64,000 nt of DNA from Stratiformator vulcanicus (GTDB lineage Bacteria > Planctomycetota > Planctomycetia > Planctomycetales > Planctomycetaceae), in contig NZ_CP036268.1 in NCBI RefSeq assembly GCF_007744515.1, positions 4,955,113 to 5,019,112 of the forward strand. The letters are read 5' to 3'. The translations under genes and the position numbers were made by a program. How positions within the stretch are numbered: position 1 is the first letter of the stretch; each line of letters starts with the position of its first letter. Below are positions 25,841 to 34,831 of the stretch, in pieces. Below the pieces are notes generated by a model. The model did not search any database. It was not told the DNA's origin and worked only from the letters and a program-made list of their open reading frames with translations.

Positions 25841-26269
25841 TCAGATGAAGTGGCGGTATTCCACGCGGACCATACCGAGGAAGCGGGCATCGGCGAGCAG
25901 TGTCGCGGGGTCGAATTCGATCGTGCTGCCTTCGGCCGGGATCCCGGCCCCGTCGATATCGGTCGCTTCGAGGTGGGTGGCGATCTCGTCGAGCAACTGC
26001 AGCAGCCCCTCGTAGGTCACCGCGTCATCCCGCTCGCATTGCTGCTGCACCAGGACCTCGACCGGGTAGTCACGCTCGGCGGCGGCCTCATCGCTGTAGG
26101 AACTTTCGATCGGTCCGACCGGGACGGCGTCGATCTTGAGTGCGGCGAGGTCTTCCAGCTCGTAGTACGGGGCCGCGGCGACTTTGGCTGCGGAGGTGTC
26201 GCGGCTGAGGTCGGCCGCGGCCAGATCGGCGGCAACGGCTTCGGCGATCGTCCAGTGCAGGCTCGGCAC
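25841..26269 (-). CDS. Probable tail terminator protein
   Basis: 142 residues from a GTG start. Sequence such as EYPVEVLVQQQCERDDAV-like strands and ending FLGMVRVEYRHFI resemble the tail terminator family, which typically has a closing beta strand of that type. It lies between connector-like and completion genes, as expected. No metal or enzyme motif. Confidence 0.55.
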   Translation of the reverse strand: MPSLHWTIAEAVAADLAAADLSRDTSAAKVAAAPYYELEDLAALKIDAVPVGPIESSYSDEAAAERDYPVEVLVQQQCERDDAVTYEGLLQLLDEIATHLEATDIDGAGIPAEGSTIEFDPATLLADARFLGMVRVEYRHFI

Positions 26270-26272
26270 GGT

Positions 26273-26650
26273 CTATTCCTCAGCACCGATGTCTTTGGAG
26301 TGCATCCGCCACAACCGGCGGTCCTGATCGCTGGGCCGATAGACCGGCTCGCCGCCGAACGGCTGCAGGCGGTAGACTCGGCCGCGGAACGTGATGCGGT
26401 CGCCTTCGACCGGCACGGCAGCGGCCCCGAACTGGGCGGTGAAGTCCTCCGGGCGGATGAGCCAGTCATCAGATCGGACGGTGACGGTGCCGCCGTTGCC
26501 GTCGACGTCGGCGTGATCGGTCCGACCGGGAGCGGCAACGACCGATTCGGTCGTGCCATCCTTTCGGCGGTAGGAAACGGACACGCCGCGAAGCCTCACG
26601 GCTGTCGCGGCGCGTAACCCGCTGGCTCGGTCGATAATTCCCAAGGGCAC
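26273..26650 (-). CDS. Head-tail connector/head closure protein
   Basis: 125 residues from a GTG with CAGGAGG four bases upstream. Beta-rich; DDWLIRPEDFT and EGDRITFRGRVYRLQPFGGEPV resemble the small head-closure proteins placed after the capsid gene. Four-base spacing to the terminator-like gene supports co-translation. Confidence 0.55.
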   Translation of the reverse strand: MPLGIIDRASGLRAATAVRLRGVSVSYRRKDGTTESVVAAPGRTDHADVDGNGGTVTVRSDDWLIRPEDFTAQFGAAAVPVEGDRITFRGRVYRLQPFGGEPVYRPSDQDRRLWRMHSKDIGAEE

Positions 26651-26685
26651 AGCCCTCCTGCCGGAGCTGCCGCTCCACTACGGGC

Positions 26686-27117
26686 TTAACAACGCAAACT
26701 CAGTGTGGCCGACTTGCCGCTGGCATCGCCCGCGGCGGAGTTGGTCGCCTTGAAACCGACGTAACGCTTCACGTCGGTCGGTGGACGATAGCGGGCGGTT
26801 GCGGCTGCCGCCCCCGCTCCACCGGCCCCGGTCTGCGTGATCAACGCACTCGCGAGCGTGACCGGATTCGACAGGTCCGCAGCTTCCGACGCGACGAGAT
26901 CGTAGGTCATGGTGTCATCGTCGCCGAGTTCCCCGGTGGCGAGGGCCGGAGCTTCGAGTAGGAACTCACAGTTGGCGAGAAAATCGCCGGTCGGGGTGAC
27001 CTGCAGGTCGATCGCGTCGGAGGTGACTGCCGACGCATCCGCGGGCAGAGCCTTCGACTGTTTCAGTAGTGCGTCGGCAAGGTTCATAACATTCTCCGCG
27101 GGGTCATTGCTGGTCAC
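26686..27117 (-). CDS. Small structural protein after the major capsid protein
   Basis: 143 residues. Beta-rich with Ala/Gly/Thr-rich parts (NPVTLASALITQTGAGG). The position next to the capsid gene would suit a capsid decoration protein; the sequence itself does not prove it. Confidence 0.5.
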   Translation of the reverse strand: MTSNDPAENVMNLADALLKQSKALPADASAVTSDAIDLQVTPTGDFLANCEFLLEAPALATGELGDDDTMTYDLVASEAADLSNPVTLASALITQTGAGGAGAAAATARYRPPTDVKRYVGFKATNSAAGDASGKSATLSLRC

Positions 27118-27161
27118 TGAAATATAAAGCCGATCGCCTCAATCACGCTGCCGCAGGCACA

Positions 27162-28067
27162 TCAAGCCGAGAGGCTTTCGGTGTCGAGCAGGGAGTCGGT
27201 AGCGACGATCGGGACGCCCTGGTATTCGGTCGGCGTGGGTGCCGGGGCACCGGTCACCGTGGTGGCCGTGCGGCTCTTTTGAAGCTGCGTCAGGCTACGT
27301 CGACTCATCAGCAGGACGTCGGGCCGGTAGCCGACACGGAACTTGCCGAGCAGATCGGCGAGCAGGTCGTCGGTGAGTCCCTTGCCGACATCTTCGGTGA
27401 GGTCCTTGATCCGGCCTGCACCGTTGAGGTTTCCGACCTGCAGGCCGATCCGGGCGAGCATGTCCTGCACGTACCCGGTCAAGGGTTTATTGTTCTGACC
27501 GGTGATCGTCTCAGTCCACACATCGTTGATTGTGATCGACCCGCCGCGGCCCATGACCCACTGCACTCCCTGCTGGCCGAACGTGAGGGCGTAGACCGAC
27601 GAGCCGGTGCCGGCCGTCGTGCCGCCCGCGTCGATCGTCATGCTGTCGAGGATCGAGTCGGAGAGCTTCGGGAAACCCTTGGGATCGTCCCCGTAATACA
27701 TCTGCGTCGCGATCCGCTCGAAAGCAGCATTCGACATCACGGTGGCTTCCTCAGCGATGTACGCCTCCGGCCCGTCCTCGCTGGAATCGGCAACGGCTTT
27801 GTCGCATTGCCAACGCGGGTTCAAGATGAAGGTCTCGACGAGGCGATTCTCGTATTCACCGACCACCGTATCAGTTCCGTCGTTCGCATCGCGAAACGAG
27901 ACGGACGGGTTCTTCTTGAGTACCCGCGTCCTGTAGTTCAGTCCGCTGATCGTGCGGCTGGCGATCAACCGAATTTCGGGGTGAACCTTGCTGGCTTCGT
28001 CGATCAGACCGACAGCCATGTCCGACCCATTACGGGCAGCGATATCGAGCAGGGTGGGCATTTCCAT
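27162..28067 (-). CDS. Major capsid protein
   Basis: 301 residues. N-terminal helical arm (TLLDIAARNGSDMAVGLIDEAS), then EIRLIASRTISGLNYRTRV. RRSLTQLQKSRTATTV and the closing GVPIVATDSLLDTE are typical of HK97-fold capsid proteins, which end with this strand-rich pattern. The gene follows the protease/scaffold gene, the standard order. About 300 residues is normal for such proteins. Confidence 0.8.
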   Translation of the reverse strand: MEMPTLLDIAARNGSDMAVGLIDEASKVHPEIRLIASRTISGLNYRTRVLKKNPSVSFRDANDGTDTVVGEYENRLVETFILNPRWQCDKAVADSSEDGPEAYIAEEATVMSNAAFERIATQMYYGDDPKGFPKLSDSILDSMTIDAGGTTAGTGSSVYALTFGQQGVQWVMGRGGSITINDVWTETITGQNNKPLTGYVQDMLARIGLQVGNLNGAGRIKDLTEDVGKGLTDDLLADLLGKFRVGYRPDVLLMSRRSLTQLQKSRTATTVTGAPAPTPTEYQGVPIVATDSLLDTESLSA

Positions 28068-28127
28068 CGGTCAGTCTCCTCAGGGCAAAGGCCCGTGATC
28101 AGTTTCGCTAAAGTGGTTCCGTTTAAG

Positions 28128-28162
28128 GCGACCGCGAAGCCGTCGCCCCCGCTGCCGCAGGC
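28128..28162. repeat. Composite phage hairpin repeat
   Basis: A GCGACCGCGAAGCCGTCGC hairpin at 28128-28146 directly followed by GCTGCCGCAGGC at 28151-28162. It lies in the 111-bp gap between the capsid and protease genes, where it could form an RNA stem-loop. Confidence 0.75.
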
Positions 28163-28178
28163 CCCCGCTGCCGTGCGG

Positions 28179-29489
28179 TCACGGCAGCTTGATTCCGCTG
28201 GCGATCTTCTGTTGGGCCTCACTGAGGCCCTGCTGTTTCGGTGTGCCTTCAGTCTTTGGTTCTTCGGCCGAACCGGACGACAGCGGTTCCGCTTCGCCCG
28301 ACGCGGCGAGGGCTGCCTGCAGTCGCCCAGTGAGCGACTTGTTCTGTTCGGTGAGTTCGGCGATCCGCAGCGACTTGGCCTCTTCGAGGCTCTTTCCCTC
28401 GGAGAACCACTTCGCTCCGCTTTCGTTGCCGCACTCGACGGTGAACTGGCGGAACTCGGCGAGGGCGGCGGCCCGACCGCTCAGCTGTTCGGGGTCGCCT
28501 GCCGGTTCATCGTCGCCGCCGCCACCTTCGTCATCGCCCGATTCTTCCGTCGACTCGGATGCCCCATCGCCAGCGTCCGAGACATCGGTGGCGGCTTCCG
28601 CCGGGGTGATAGCCGGGGTCGACTCCGGGGTTTCGTTGGTCGGTTCGGCGGGGGTGTTGTTTAGCGGCATAACTGGTTCTTTCGGAACGACGGCGAGGCC
28701 GTGATTCGTGAGGTAACGGGCGACGAAGCCCTTCACTCTCTCCGGGTGTATGCCGGAGAGAGTGAATAACTCCGGCGCGGTGTCGCGGCGGCCGAGGGCG
28801 AACGACAACAGGGCATCGGCTTCGGCCGGGATGTCGGTGGCGTGGAACATTCCGGACGGGTTGGCGGCCGGTTCATCGACGATGTCGACCGCCCGCAATT
28901 CGGCGAGCCGGGCGTGCGGCAGGTTCTTCGTATTGAGCGGATCGGGGGACTTGAATTCGGAGTCGTCCCAGGTCTCGAAGCCGTAGTCATCGACGAAGAT
29001 TCGCCCGCCATGTTCTTCGAAGTGGGCCTTCTCCGCCTCGTAATCAACTTCGAACACGATCGACGCACCGAACAGTTCGGGATCCTCTTCGGCCAGCCCC
29101 ACCACGTAGGCGGCGAGGTCGCCGTCCGGCGTCTTGTGGCTCATTTTCGACAGGTGCAAATCTCCCCGGAGGATATCACCGTCGATCTCGCTGAATGTCA
29201 CCCGACCGAGTTTCTTGCCGAGTCCATCCGAACTGAGACCAGGGTGAGTGAAGCGAGCCCGGACCCCGTCGCCGAACCCGTCGCGGACCTGCCCGAGGAA
29301 ATCGTGATCGATCCAATAGCCGTGGCCGAGAGCTTCACTGCGGGTGATCACCGCGAATCCGGGGATGATTCCCGCTCCGAATTGCCCGCCGCTGTCGGAC
29401 GCCGCGGTCCCTTCGGCTTTCAAGCCGCGAACGATCGCGGATCGCAGGTGTTTCGGCCGGTCTTTCAGGGCCTCACTCATCTTCGTCAT
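28179..29489 (-). CDS. Capsid maturation protease fused to scaffold-like C-terminus
   Basis: 436 residues. N-terminal half is a prohead protease type: GDGVRARFTHPGLSSDGLG contains the candidate His, and PELFGASIVFEVDY the candidate Ser. LSKMSHKTPDGDLAAYVVGLAEEDPE between them is a conserved signature of this group. From residue 270 on an acidic linker (PAEPTNETPES) and a helical end (EEAKSLRIAELTEQNKSLTGRL) look like a scaffold. Starts inside the portal gene (overlap of 17 bases), so translation is probably coupled. Confidence 0.75.
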   Translation of the reverse strand: MTKMSEALKDRPKHLRSAIVRGLKAEGTAASDSGGQFGAGIIPGFAVITRSEALGHGYWIDHDFLGQVRDGFGDGVRARFTHPGLSSDGLGKKLGRVTFSEIDGDILRGDLHLSKMSHKTPDGDLAAYVVGLAEEDPELFGASIVFEVDYEAEKAHFEEHGGRIFVDDYGFETWDDSEFKSPDPLNTKNLPHARLAELRAVDIVDEPAANPSGMFHATDIPAEADALLSFALGRRDTAPELFTLSGIHPERVKGFVARYLTNHGLAVVPKEPVMPLNNTPAEPTNETPESTPAITPAEAATDVSDAGDGASESTEESGDDEGGGGDDEPAGDPEQLSGRAAALAEFRQFTVECGNESGAKWFSEGKSLEEAKSLRIAELTEQNKSLTGRLQAALAASGEAEPLSSGSAEEPKTEGTPKQQGLSEAQQKIASGIKLP

Positions 29490-30894
29490 CGTTCTTCCCT
29501 CCCCCCATGAATTGACTCAGGTCGAGCAGCGGCTTCGCTCCGGGCGTGACGCCCTTTTCCCGCATGTACTCCTGCTGCTCGGCGATGCGGTCGACGACGT
29601 CTTTCAGCGTTCGGCCAGTCCGTTCCTGAATGATTTCGTCGTAATCCTGAAAACAGTTTTCGACCGCCTTGATGTCGCCGTCGATTTCCCGGCTCTTGTC
29701 GAACCAGGGCACGCCGCGGGCGATCCACAGCCATTGACCGTCGATGTCGTCAAAGGTCAGACCGTAGCGGGCCGGGTCGAGTTCGCCGCGGGCGATCGCC
29801 ATGCCGACACGCCACCGCGTCCAATGGTTGAGCAGGTCGCGGTTGTCTTCCCGCTTTTCGTCGCACGCCTTGAGGTAGATCGTGAGGGCCGCTTTCGAGC
29901 CGAAGAAGTTGGTGTGAGCCTCATCGAAGAAGCTGTAGGGGATGTCGAGGCTCTTGAGGGCGATCCCGACCACGACCTGCATGAACTCGATGAAGGACGA
30001 TCCCGGCTGATTGGAGTGCAGGAATTCGGCCTTTTCGTCCTTGTCCATGTGGAGCGTGAACGGCCCCTTTTCGGGTTCGAGCTTAAAGTCGGTTTCAGCG
30101 GGGTCCTCATCCTCGTCGGCATCTTCGTCGAGATCGCCATCGTCATAGGGATCGGCGAGCCTCTTGTAGATCGCCAGGCCGAACAGTTGCACCACCTTCG
30201 CCTTCGCGAGGGCGTAGTCGATGCCTTCGTAGGCGTCATTGAATCGATTGAGTGCGGACGCCAGAGGGCTGATGCCGCGGTGTTGGTCGACGCGGTCGAA
30301 ATAGCCGTGCAGATAGAATCGGCTGGCCGGAACCGTTCGCTCGAATTCGAAGCCGGTGCCTTTCCGCTTGTGGATAGCGTAGGCGACCGGGCGACCGCGG
30401 GCGTTGACCTTCACGCCGTGAATCCACTCACCCTCGGGCATCATGCCGAGTTTATTGCGGATACGATCGCCCTCGATCATCTGCGTGGTGCCGTCGTTGA
30501 TCTTCACCCAGCCGATGTCGCCGGCGACGGTGCGGAGGGCTTCGGACAGCCGCAGGGATTTTCGCAGTGAGTGCCGACCGGAACTGTCGAAGTTCTCCCG
30601 CTTCGAGGCCGTCTTGATGAACTCATCGCAGGCGTCATCCCACTCGGCGTTGCCGGTCGACGATCGGAACTGAAAAGACGAGACGAAGTCGAGGTGGCGG
30701 CGAATGGCCCACGCCCCGACCTCGATGTTCCGCCGGGCATCGTGAGCGGTGCTGATCAGCTTCCGGCGGCTCGACGCATCCAGTTCTTTGTCTTCGGACT
30801 GCGTCACGCGGGTTCGCGTGCGGCGATGCGTCTTTTCCTCGATCGCATCGTAGCCGAATGAGCGGGCCACCCTGTCGGTGAGTCGGCGAAACAT
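29473..30894 (-). CDS. Portal protein (lambda type)
   Basis: 473 residues. The N-terminus SSRRKLISTAHDARRNIEVGAW followed by DWDDACDEFI-like helices, the FVSSFQFRSSTG segment and the pattern DIGWVKINDGTTQMIEGDRIRNK identify a lambda-type portal (Phage_portal_2 group). It forms the ring through which DNA enters the capsid. The start overlaps the stop of the gpW-like gene by one base. Confidence 0.85.
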   Translation of the reverse strand: MFRRLTDRVARSFGYDAIEEKTHRRTRTRVTQSEDKELDASSRRKLISTAHDARRNIEVGAWAIRRHLDFVSSFQFRSSTGNAEWDDACDEFIKTASKRENFDSSGRHSLRKSLRLSEALRTVAGDIGWVKINDGTTQMIEGDRIRNKLGMMPEGEWIHGVKVNARGRPVAYAIHKRKGTGFEFERTVPASRFYLHGYFDRVDQHRGISPLASALNRFNDAYEGIDYALAKAKVVQLFGLAIYKRLADPYDDGDLDEDADEDEDPAETDFKLEPEKGPFTLHMDKDEKAEFLHSNQPGSSFIEFMQVVVGIALKSLDIPYSFFDEAHTNFFGSKAALTIYLKACDEKREDNRDLLNHWTRWRVGMAIARGELDPARYGLTFDDIDGQWLWIARGVPWFDKSREIDGDIKAVENCFQDYDEIIQERTGRTLKDVVDRIAEQQEYMREKGVTPGAKPLLDLSQFMGGGKNDDEDE

Positions 30895-31106
30895 CAGTCA
30901 CCGCTCCCGAAGGTGGGCGTCGCGTACGGGTGGCCGGTCTTCTTGCCGAGCCGCTTTCGCTTCTTGCGTTTCAGCTCGGCGAGGCGGGTGCGGGCTGCGG
31001 CAATATCGAACTTGTGCGTCGTCCCATCGGCCGACGTTTCGGTCACGCCGGAGTTGAGCAGCTCTTCAAGGTCCGCGATCGCGGCATCAAGTTCGGCATC
31101 GGTCAT
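30894..31106 (-). CDS. gpW-like head-tail joining protein
   Basis: 70 residues from MTDAELDAAIADLEELLNSG. The short helix-hairpin-helix arrangement and a DGTTHKFDIAAARTRLAELKR strand-helix are typical of gpW. The basic C-terminus (KRKKRKRLGKK) may contact DNA. The frame is open upstream to 31334 without gpW similarity. Placed between terminase and portal, as in lambda. Confidence 0.6.
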   Translation of the reverse strand: MTDAELDAAIADLEELLNSGVTETSADGTTHKFDIAAARTRLAELKRKKRKRLGKKTGHPYATPTFGSGD

Positions 31107-31147
31107 TCGGCTCGCCCTTTCGGACGGGCTATATGTCGGCGGCGGCA

Positions 31148-31501
31148 CTACACCGGAACGGAAGCGACCGTATCGGGCATATTGAGCGTGATCCGGTCGA
31201 CGCGGACCTGCCCGCAGTCGAGGCACTGCTTGCGTTCCCATCGGACGTGGGAGTAATGCGAGCCGTCCGAACGAATGCCCCCGTAGGCGAGTTCGCGGCT
31301 CCACAGCGGATCGGTTGCTCGGTTCGAGCCGCATTTGCGGCAGGTCGTCTCGATCGCCGGCGGCTCATCGGAGAATGGTTCAGGGGCGGGAGGGCCGATC
31401 GGTTCCTCATACTGCCGGGTCGGGGATGTTTCCGGCGGTGATTTCGTCGGGGGTGTGAGTGTCTTCTGCTGTCGTTTCGCTTTCGCCGCCTTCGTCGCCA
31501 T
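31148..31501 (-). CDS. Zinc-ribbon phage protein
   Basis: 117 residues. A disordered basic N-terminus (MATKAAKAKRQQKTL) is followed by two Cys pairs, CRKCG and CLDCG, about 45 residues apart, forming a zinc ribbon. It directly follows the terminase gene, 4 bases apart. Possibly a terminase accessory or DNA-binding packaging protein; this is inferred from position. Confidence 0.55.
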   Translation of the reverse strand: MATKAAKAKRQQKTLTPPTKSPPETSPTRQYEEPIGPPAPEPFSDEPPAIETTCRKCGSNRATDPLWSRELAYGGIRSDGSHYSHVRWERKQCLDCGQVRVDRITLNMPDTVASVPV

Positions 31502-31505
31502 TGTG

Positions 31506-33611
31506 TTACTCCGAGTAGGTGATGCCGCGGCGTCGGCGGCCCTTGCGTCGTCCCTGTTTTTTCTGCCCTCTGCCGGTGGGCAATATGTCAGGGAGCACGC
31601 ACCCGATGACGCTGGCCGCGACGGCCGAACCGACGAGGTTGTCGAGGAAGTGGTTGTCCGGAGCCCCCGGCCTCACCCGCCACTCATCGACCCGCCTCCC
31701 ACGGCCCTCCGTGATTGTGCGGAACTCGGCGGTGAGGTGATCGGCGATCAGCTCGTGGCGTCGACCCTCGGAGCCGAACAGGGTCAGGCTCGCCGCGTCT
31801 CCCTCGGCCGCCGCCAGTCGCTTATGCACGAACGACTTCCAGACGTTCGGATCGAATAGGACTCGACGCACGCCGGCCTTTTCGTCGATCCCGTATCGCC
31901 AGTGGTGGCCCACTCGCTCGGCGGTGTCGCGTTCCTTCCACTCGGTCATCGGCACGTTGGCGGCTTTGACGGCCCAACCTTTCGCCGCCCGCAGGATGCG
32001 CTTGTGCTTCGACCGCCGGATCACGCGATGCACCAATTTCGATTCGTAGCCCTCGTCGATCAGAGCGAGGCTCATGTGCTCGGCGAGGTCGCCGGTTTCT
32101 CGAGACCAGTCCCGGCCGCAGAGGTAGTCGATCAGCTCTTCGAGGCCCTTCTTGATGGCCCCCTCGGTTGTCGCCTTGGGGTATTTTTCGCCCAGCGGAA
32201 ACCAACAGTCACGCAGACTGAAATACGGGAGCGTCTGCTCGGGCCAGGTGCCGTAGTCAACAACGAAGCCGCGGAACGATTTCGACCAACCGCCGACCGC
32301 GTAATAGAGCAGCCGGTCATGCACGTCGATGTGACAGGTCAGGTAGTCCGTTTCGAGCGGGACCACGCCGCGATCAACTTTCGACAATCGCTGCCGGATT
32401 TCCTCAGCCGACAGGAATTCATCGCCGTCCTGCGAATCGTCGAGCGGGTCGTTCTGGTATTCCGCGAAGAATGACTCCTTGTTCGCGAGGTAGAGGTTCA
32501 TCGCGTGCTGGATGGCCGAAAGGTCTTCCTCCTGCTTGCGGTCCTCCCAACTCGCCTCGGCCCCGTCATCCATCGCCGCCCGATGCTGCCGGTAGAACTC
32601 CGTCGCTACCGATCCGTCGCCATCATTGCGGAGGTCATCGGCTCGGATTTGCCAGTACCGCTCCCACAACTCGAGAGCTTCCTTTGACGGCAGGCTTTTG
32701 AGCATCCGCTTCCGCTCGCCGCGCCAGATCGGATTGATCGTGCGGTTGAGCATCCGGTCGGCCATGTCGCCGCGGTAGATGACCGTGACGGCCATCAGAA
32801 TGCTGATCGACTCGCCCGGACCCGCCATGCCGCGGACGTCGCCGTTGAGGATCCGTTCTCGCGTCCGGCTTTCGCTCGCCGACGCGGCCGACTTGCGGGT
32901 CTGTGGGTCATCGACCAGCACCACTTTGGGCCGGACGATCCGGCCATCAGGGAGCGTGTGCTTGACGCCGCGGATGCGACCGCCCGTCAGCCCGGCCGAG
33001 ACGATCGCGTAGCCGCTCGACACACTGCCCTCGATCGTCGGGAAGACCAATCGATCCTGCGTGATTCGCATCCGCGTCGGTTGCCCGCAGCAGGTTTGCC
33101 CGCGGGTCCGATTGTTGATGCGTTCGAGACAGGCGATCGGGTAGCAGACCTCGGGGAAGTCCTCGAACAGCAGCTCGTTGACTTCGAGCTCGCTCTGCAC
33201 CATTTCGAGGTTCTTGCCGGCGGCACCGTCTTCGGCCGCGATCAGGACGGCGAGCGGGCAGTGGCCGTATAGCACGGCCCACAAGATCGCGAGCACGAAG
33301 ATCGTCGTTTTGCCGGAACCGCGCGGCATCGCCTGGGCTTTGAGCGTTCCGTCGAGAATCGCCACCTGCGTCTTGGCGATGAAGTCGATGTGATCCTCGG
33401 ACCACGCCAGCGGGAATGCCGGGGCGTGATAGGTTTCGAGGTAGAGCTGCAGGTTCAGCCGACAGGCGGCTCGGCGTCCGGGGTCGACGACCTCCGGGAT
33501 GGGGCCGATGTCGCGGCCCTTGGCGGACTGGTCGGCCTGCCGCTTCCGCTCCCGTTCCTTACGTTCAGAGTATTTCAGGATTTGCGGTGAATCGTCGATC
33601 TCACTGCTCAT
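31506..33611 (-). CDS. Terminase large subunit
   Basis: 701 residues from MSSEIDD; a longer TTG start at 33626 exists and neither has a clean ribosome binding site. Walker A QAMPRGSGKTTIF at residues about 94-106 and the Walker B line RPKVVLVDDPQTRK near 230 define the packaging ATPase. The C-terminal part has acidic residues of the nuclease (DYLTCHIDVHDRLLYYAVGG, VDYGTW). It cuts and translocates phage DNA into the prohead. No separate small subunit gene is recognisable just upstream. Confidence 0.9.
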   Translation of the reverse strand: MSSEIDDSPQILKYSERKERERKRQADQSAKGRDIGPIPEVVDPGRRAACRLNLQLYLETYHAPAFPLAWSEDHIDFIAKTQVAILDGTLKAQAMPRGSGKTTIFVLAILWAVLYGHCPLAVLIAAEDGAAGKNLEMVQSELEVNELLFEDFPEVCYPIACLERINNRTRGQTCCGQPTRMRITQDRLVFPTIEGSVSSGYAIVSAGLTGGRIRGVKHTLPDGRIVRPKVVLVDDPQTRKSAASASESRTRERILNGDVRGMAGPGESISILMAVTVIYRGDMADRMLNRTINPIWRGERKRMLKSLPSKEALELWERYWQIRADDLRNDGDGSVATEFYRQHRAAMDDGAEASWEDRKQEEDLSAIQHAMNLYLANKESFFAEYQNDPLDDSQDGDEFLSAEEIRQRLSKVDRGVVPLETDYLTCHIDVHDRLLYYAVGGWSKSFRGFVVDYGTWPEQTLPYFSLRDCWFPLGEKYPKATTEGAIKKGLEELIDYLCGRDWSRETGDLAEHMSLALIDEGYESKLVHRVIRRSKHKRILRAAKGWAVKAANVPMTEWKERDTAERVGHHWRYGIDEKAGVRRVLFDPNVWKSFVHKRLAAAEGDAASLTLFGSEGRRHELIADHLTAEFRTITEGRGRRVDEWRVRPGAPDNHFLDNLVGSAVAASVIGCVLPDILPTGRGQKKQGRRKGRRRRGITYSE

Positions 33612-33690
33612 CCCTCCGGCCTGCAAGCAAGTGTGTCTCTATTCGCGACTGTTCCCGATGTAATAGGGAATCGGACCGCGAAAAAGTACC

Positions 33691-34023
33691 TTACGCCTTC
33701 AGGCATACCTCGATCTGCCCAACGGCGTCGCCCACTGCCATGAGCCACGGCCACCCGGCCAGCGCCTGCGGCAACTGGTACCCCTCTCCCGCCGCGACCA
33801 CCTGCGTGACGGCGGACCCGCCATCGTCGTGGCACGGCACGTACACCCCGCCATCGCTCATCGACCCATGCCACGTCAGCGACGTCAGGCTCGATCCCGC
33901 GAGCACAGCCACAGCGCCAAACGCCCGCTCCCGCAGATCAATGGCCCCGGTCGTCGCCAGCGAGTCGGTCACCTCGACCGCTTCGACCATCGGGTTCCGC
34001 TCAATCCCACTTCCCACGTTCAC
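33691..34023 (-). CDS. Hypothetical phage protein before the terminase
   Basis: 110 residues from GTG (34021-34023). Beta-rich composition, GAVAVLAGSSLTSLTWHGS and VVAAGEGYQLPQALAGW. It lies six bases after the tiny Trp-Gly-Asp-rich gene. Could be a fibre-associated or virion protein, or the small terminase; nothing decides between them. Confidence 0.45.
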   Translation of the reverse strand: MNVGSGIERNPMVEAVEVTDSLATTGAIDLRERAFGAVAVLAGSSLTSLTWHGSMSDGGVYVPCHDDGGSAVTQVVAAGEGYQLPQALAGWPWLMAVGDAVGQIEVCLKA

Positions 34024-34028
34024 GCCCC

Positions 34029-34187
34029 CTACAATGGTGTGAGCATACCCACGACCGGTTTCCGTTGCGGCGGCTCACCGCCGCCCTCCGCATCCTCCCC
34101 CCACAGCAACTCATCCCCGTCGCCGTCCCCCCACATCAGGACGTCATCCTCTCCGTCGCCCCAGGCGATCACGTCCGCCTCGTCCAT
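34029..34187 (-). CDS. Very small acidic protein with Trp-Gly-Asp repeats
   Basis: 52 residues: MDEADVIAWGDGEDD, then VLMWGDGDGDELLWGEDAEG. The unit (V/L)(L/M/A)WGDGxxD occurs three times. The ATG overlaps the stop of the upstream gene as ATGA, so translation is probably coupled. It is below the usual length cutoff of gene finders, but frame, start overlap and the internal repeat support it. Function unknown; the acidic repeated surface might bind a basic partner or calcium. Confidence 0.5.
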   Translation of the reverse strand: MDEADVIAWGDGEDDVLMWGDGDGDELLWGEDAEGGGEPPQRKPVVGMLTPL

Positions 34188-34831
34188 CAGTCACCCCCGA
34201 GGTTAATCACGATGGCATTAACCGACGCAAGATATTCCGCCGCCTGAATCGCTGCGGCCGTCTCGCGATACGCGTGCGTCATCGCCGCGAGCGCGATCCC
34301 GCCGTCGACAATCGCCCCCTCGTAGTCGGCCAGACTGGTGAACACTACGGTCGAATCGTCCGCCCCGGTCGCCGTGACCTCATCGTCCGCTGACCACGCC
34401 GCCCCCGTCGCCGGGTTCGTCCGTCCGAGCCGGATCGCGTCTCGCAGATTGTCGAGTTGCCCGCGATACGCGAGCGCCGACAACATCTCGGCCTTGAGTC
34501 GCCGCCCACCGCCGACATCAATCCCGGCCTGCTGAGCCGCCGCGTAGGCCTGATCTAGTTCCGCTATCTGTCCCGCCCTCGCCGCCTCCAATGCGGCTGC
34601 CTGAGCAGCTTCCGATGCCGCCGCATCAACCGCTGCCTTTTCGTCGGCGGTCATCTCAACGATCGTCGTCCCGTCCACAGACAGCTTTCGGTATCTCGGC
34701 TCGATGCTCCGAATCCTCTCAACCTCGGACATGTCATGGGTAACGACAATTACGGAATCGTCGTCTTCGAATTGACGAGTCTCGCCGACCCGCTCGACAG
34801 TTAAATCCGATTTGAGCCACGCCACTGCCAT
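34187..34831 (-). CDS. Tail-fibre module protein with Ala-rich helix
   Basis: 214 residues. N-terminal beta part (VERVGETRQFEDDDSVIVVTHD), then an alanine-rich helix (AAVDAAASEAAQAAALEAARAG) and a globular C-terminus (NATVVFTSLADYEGAIVDGG-like). The start overlaps the preceding stop as TAATG. Such helical proteins beside fibre genes are often fibre assembly or trimerisation proteins. Assignment by context. Confidence 0.5.
   Translation of the reverse strand: MAVAWLKSDLTVERVGETRQFEDDDSVIVVTHDMSEVERIRSIEPRYRKLSVDGTTIVEMTADEKAAVDAAASEAAQAAALEAARAGQIAELDQAYAAAQQAGIDVGGGRRLKAEMLSALAYRGQLDNLRDAIRLGRTNPATGAAWSADDEVTATGADDSTVVFTSLADYEGAIVDGGIALAAMTHAYRETAAAIQAAEYLASVNAIVINLGGD

Noticed and set aside
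27279-28664. 461-codon rightward frame opposite the capsid gene
   Set aside because: Antisense to capsid and protease genes, which have clear family support.
29344-30570. 408-codon rightward frame opposite portal and protease genes
   Set aside because: Shadow of the portal gene; no recognised domain.
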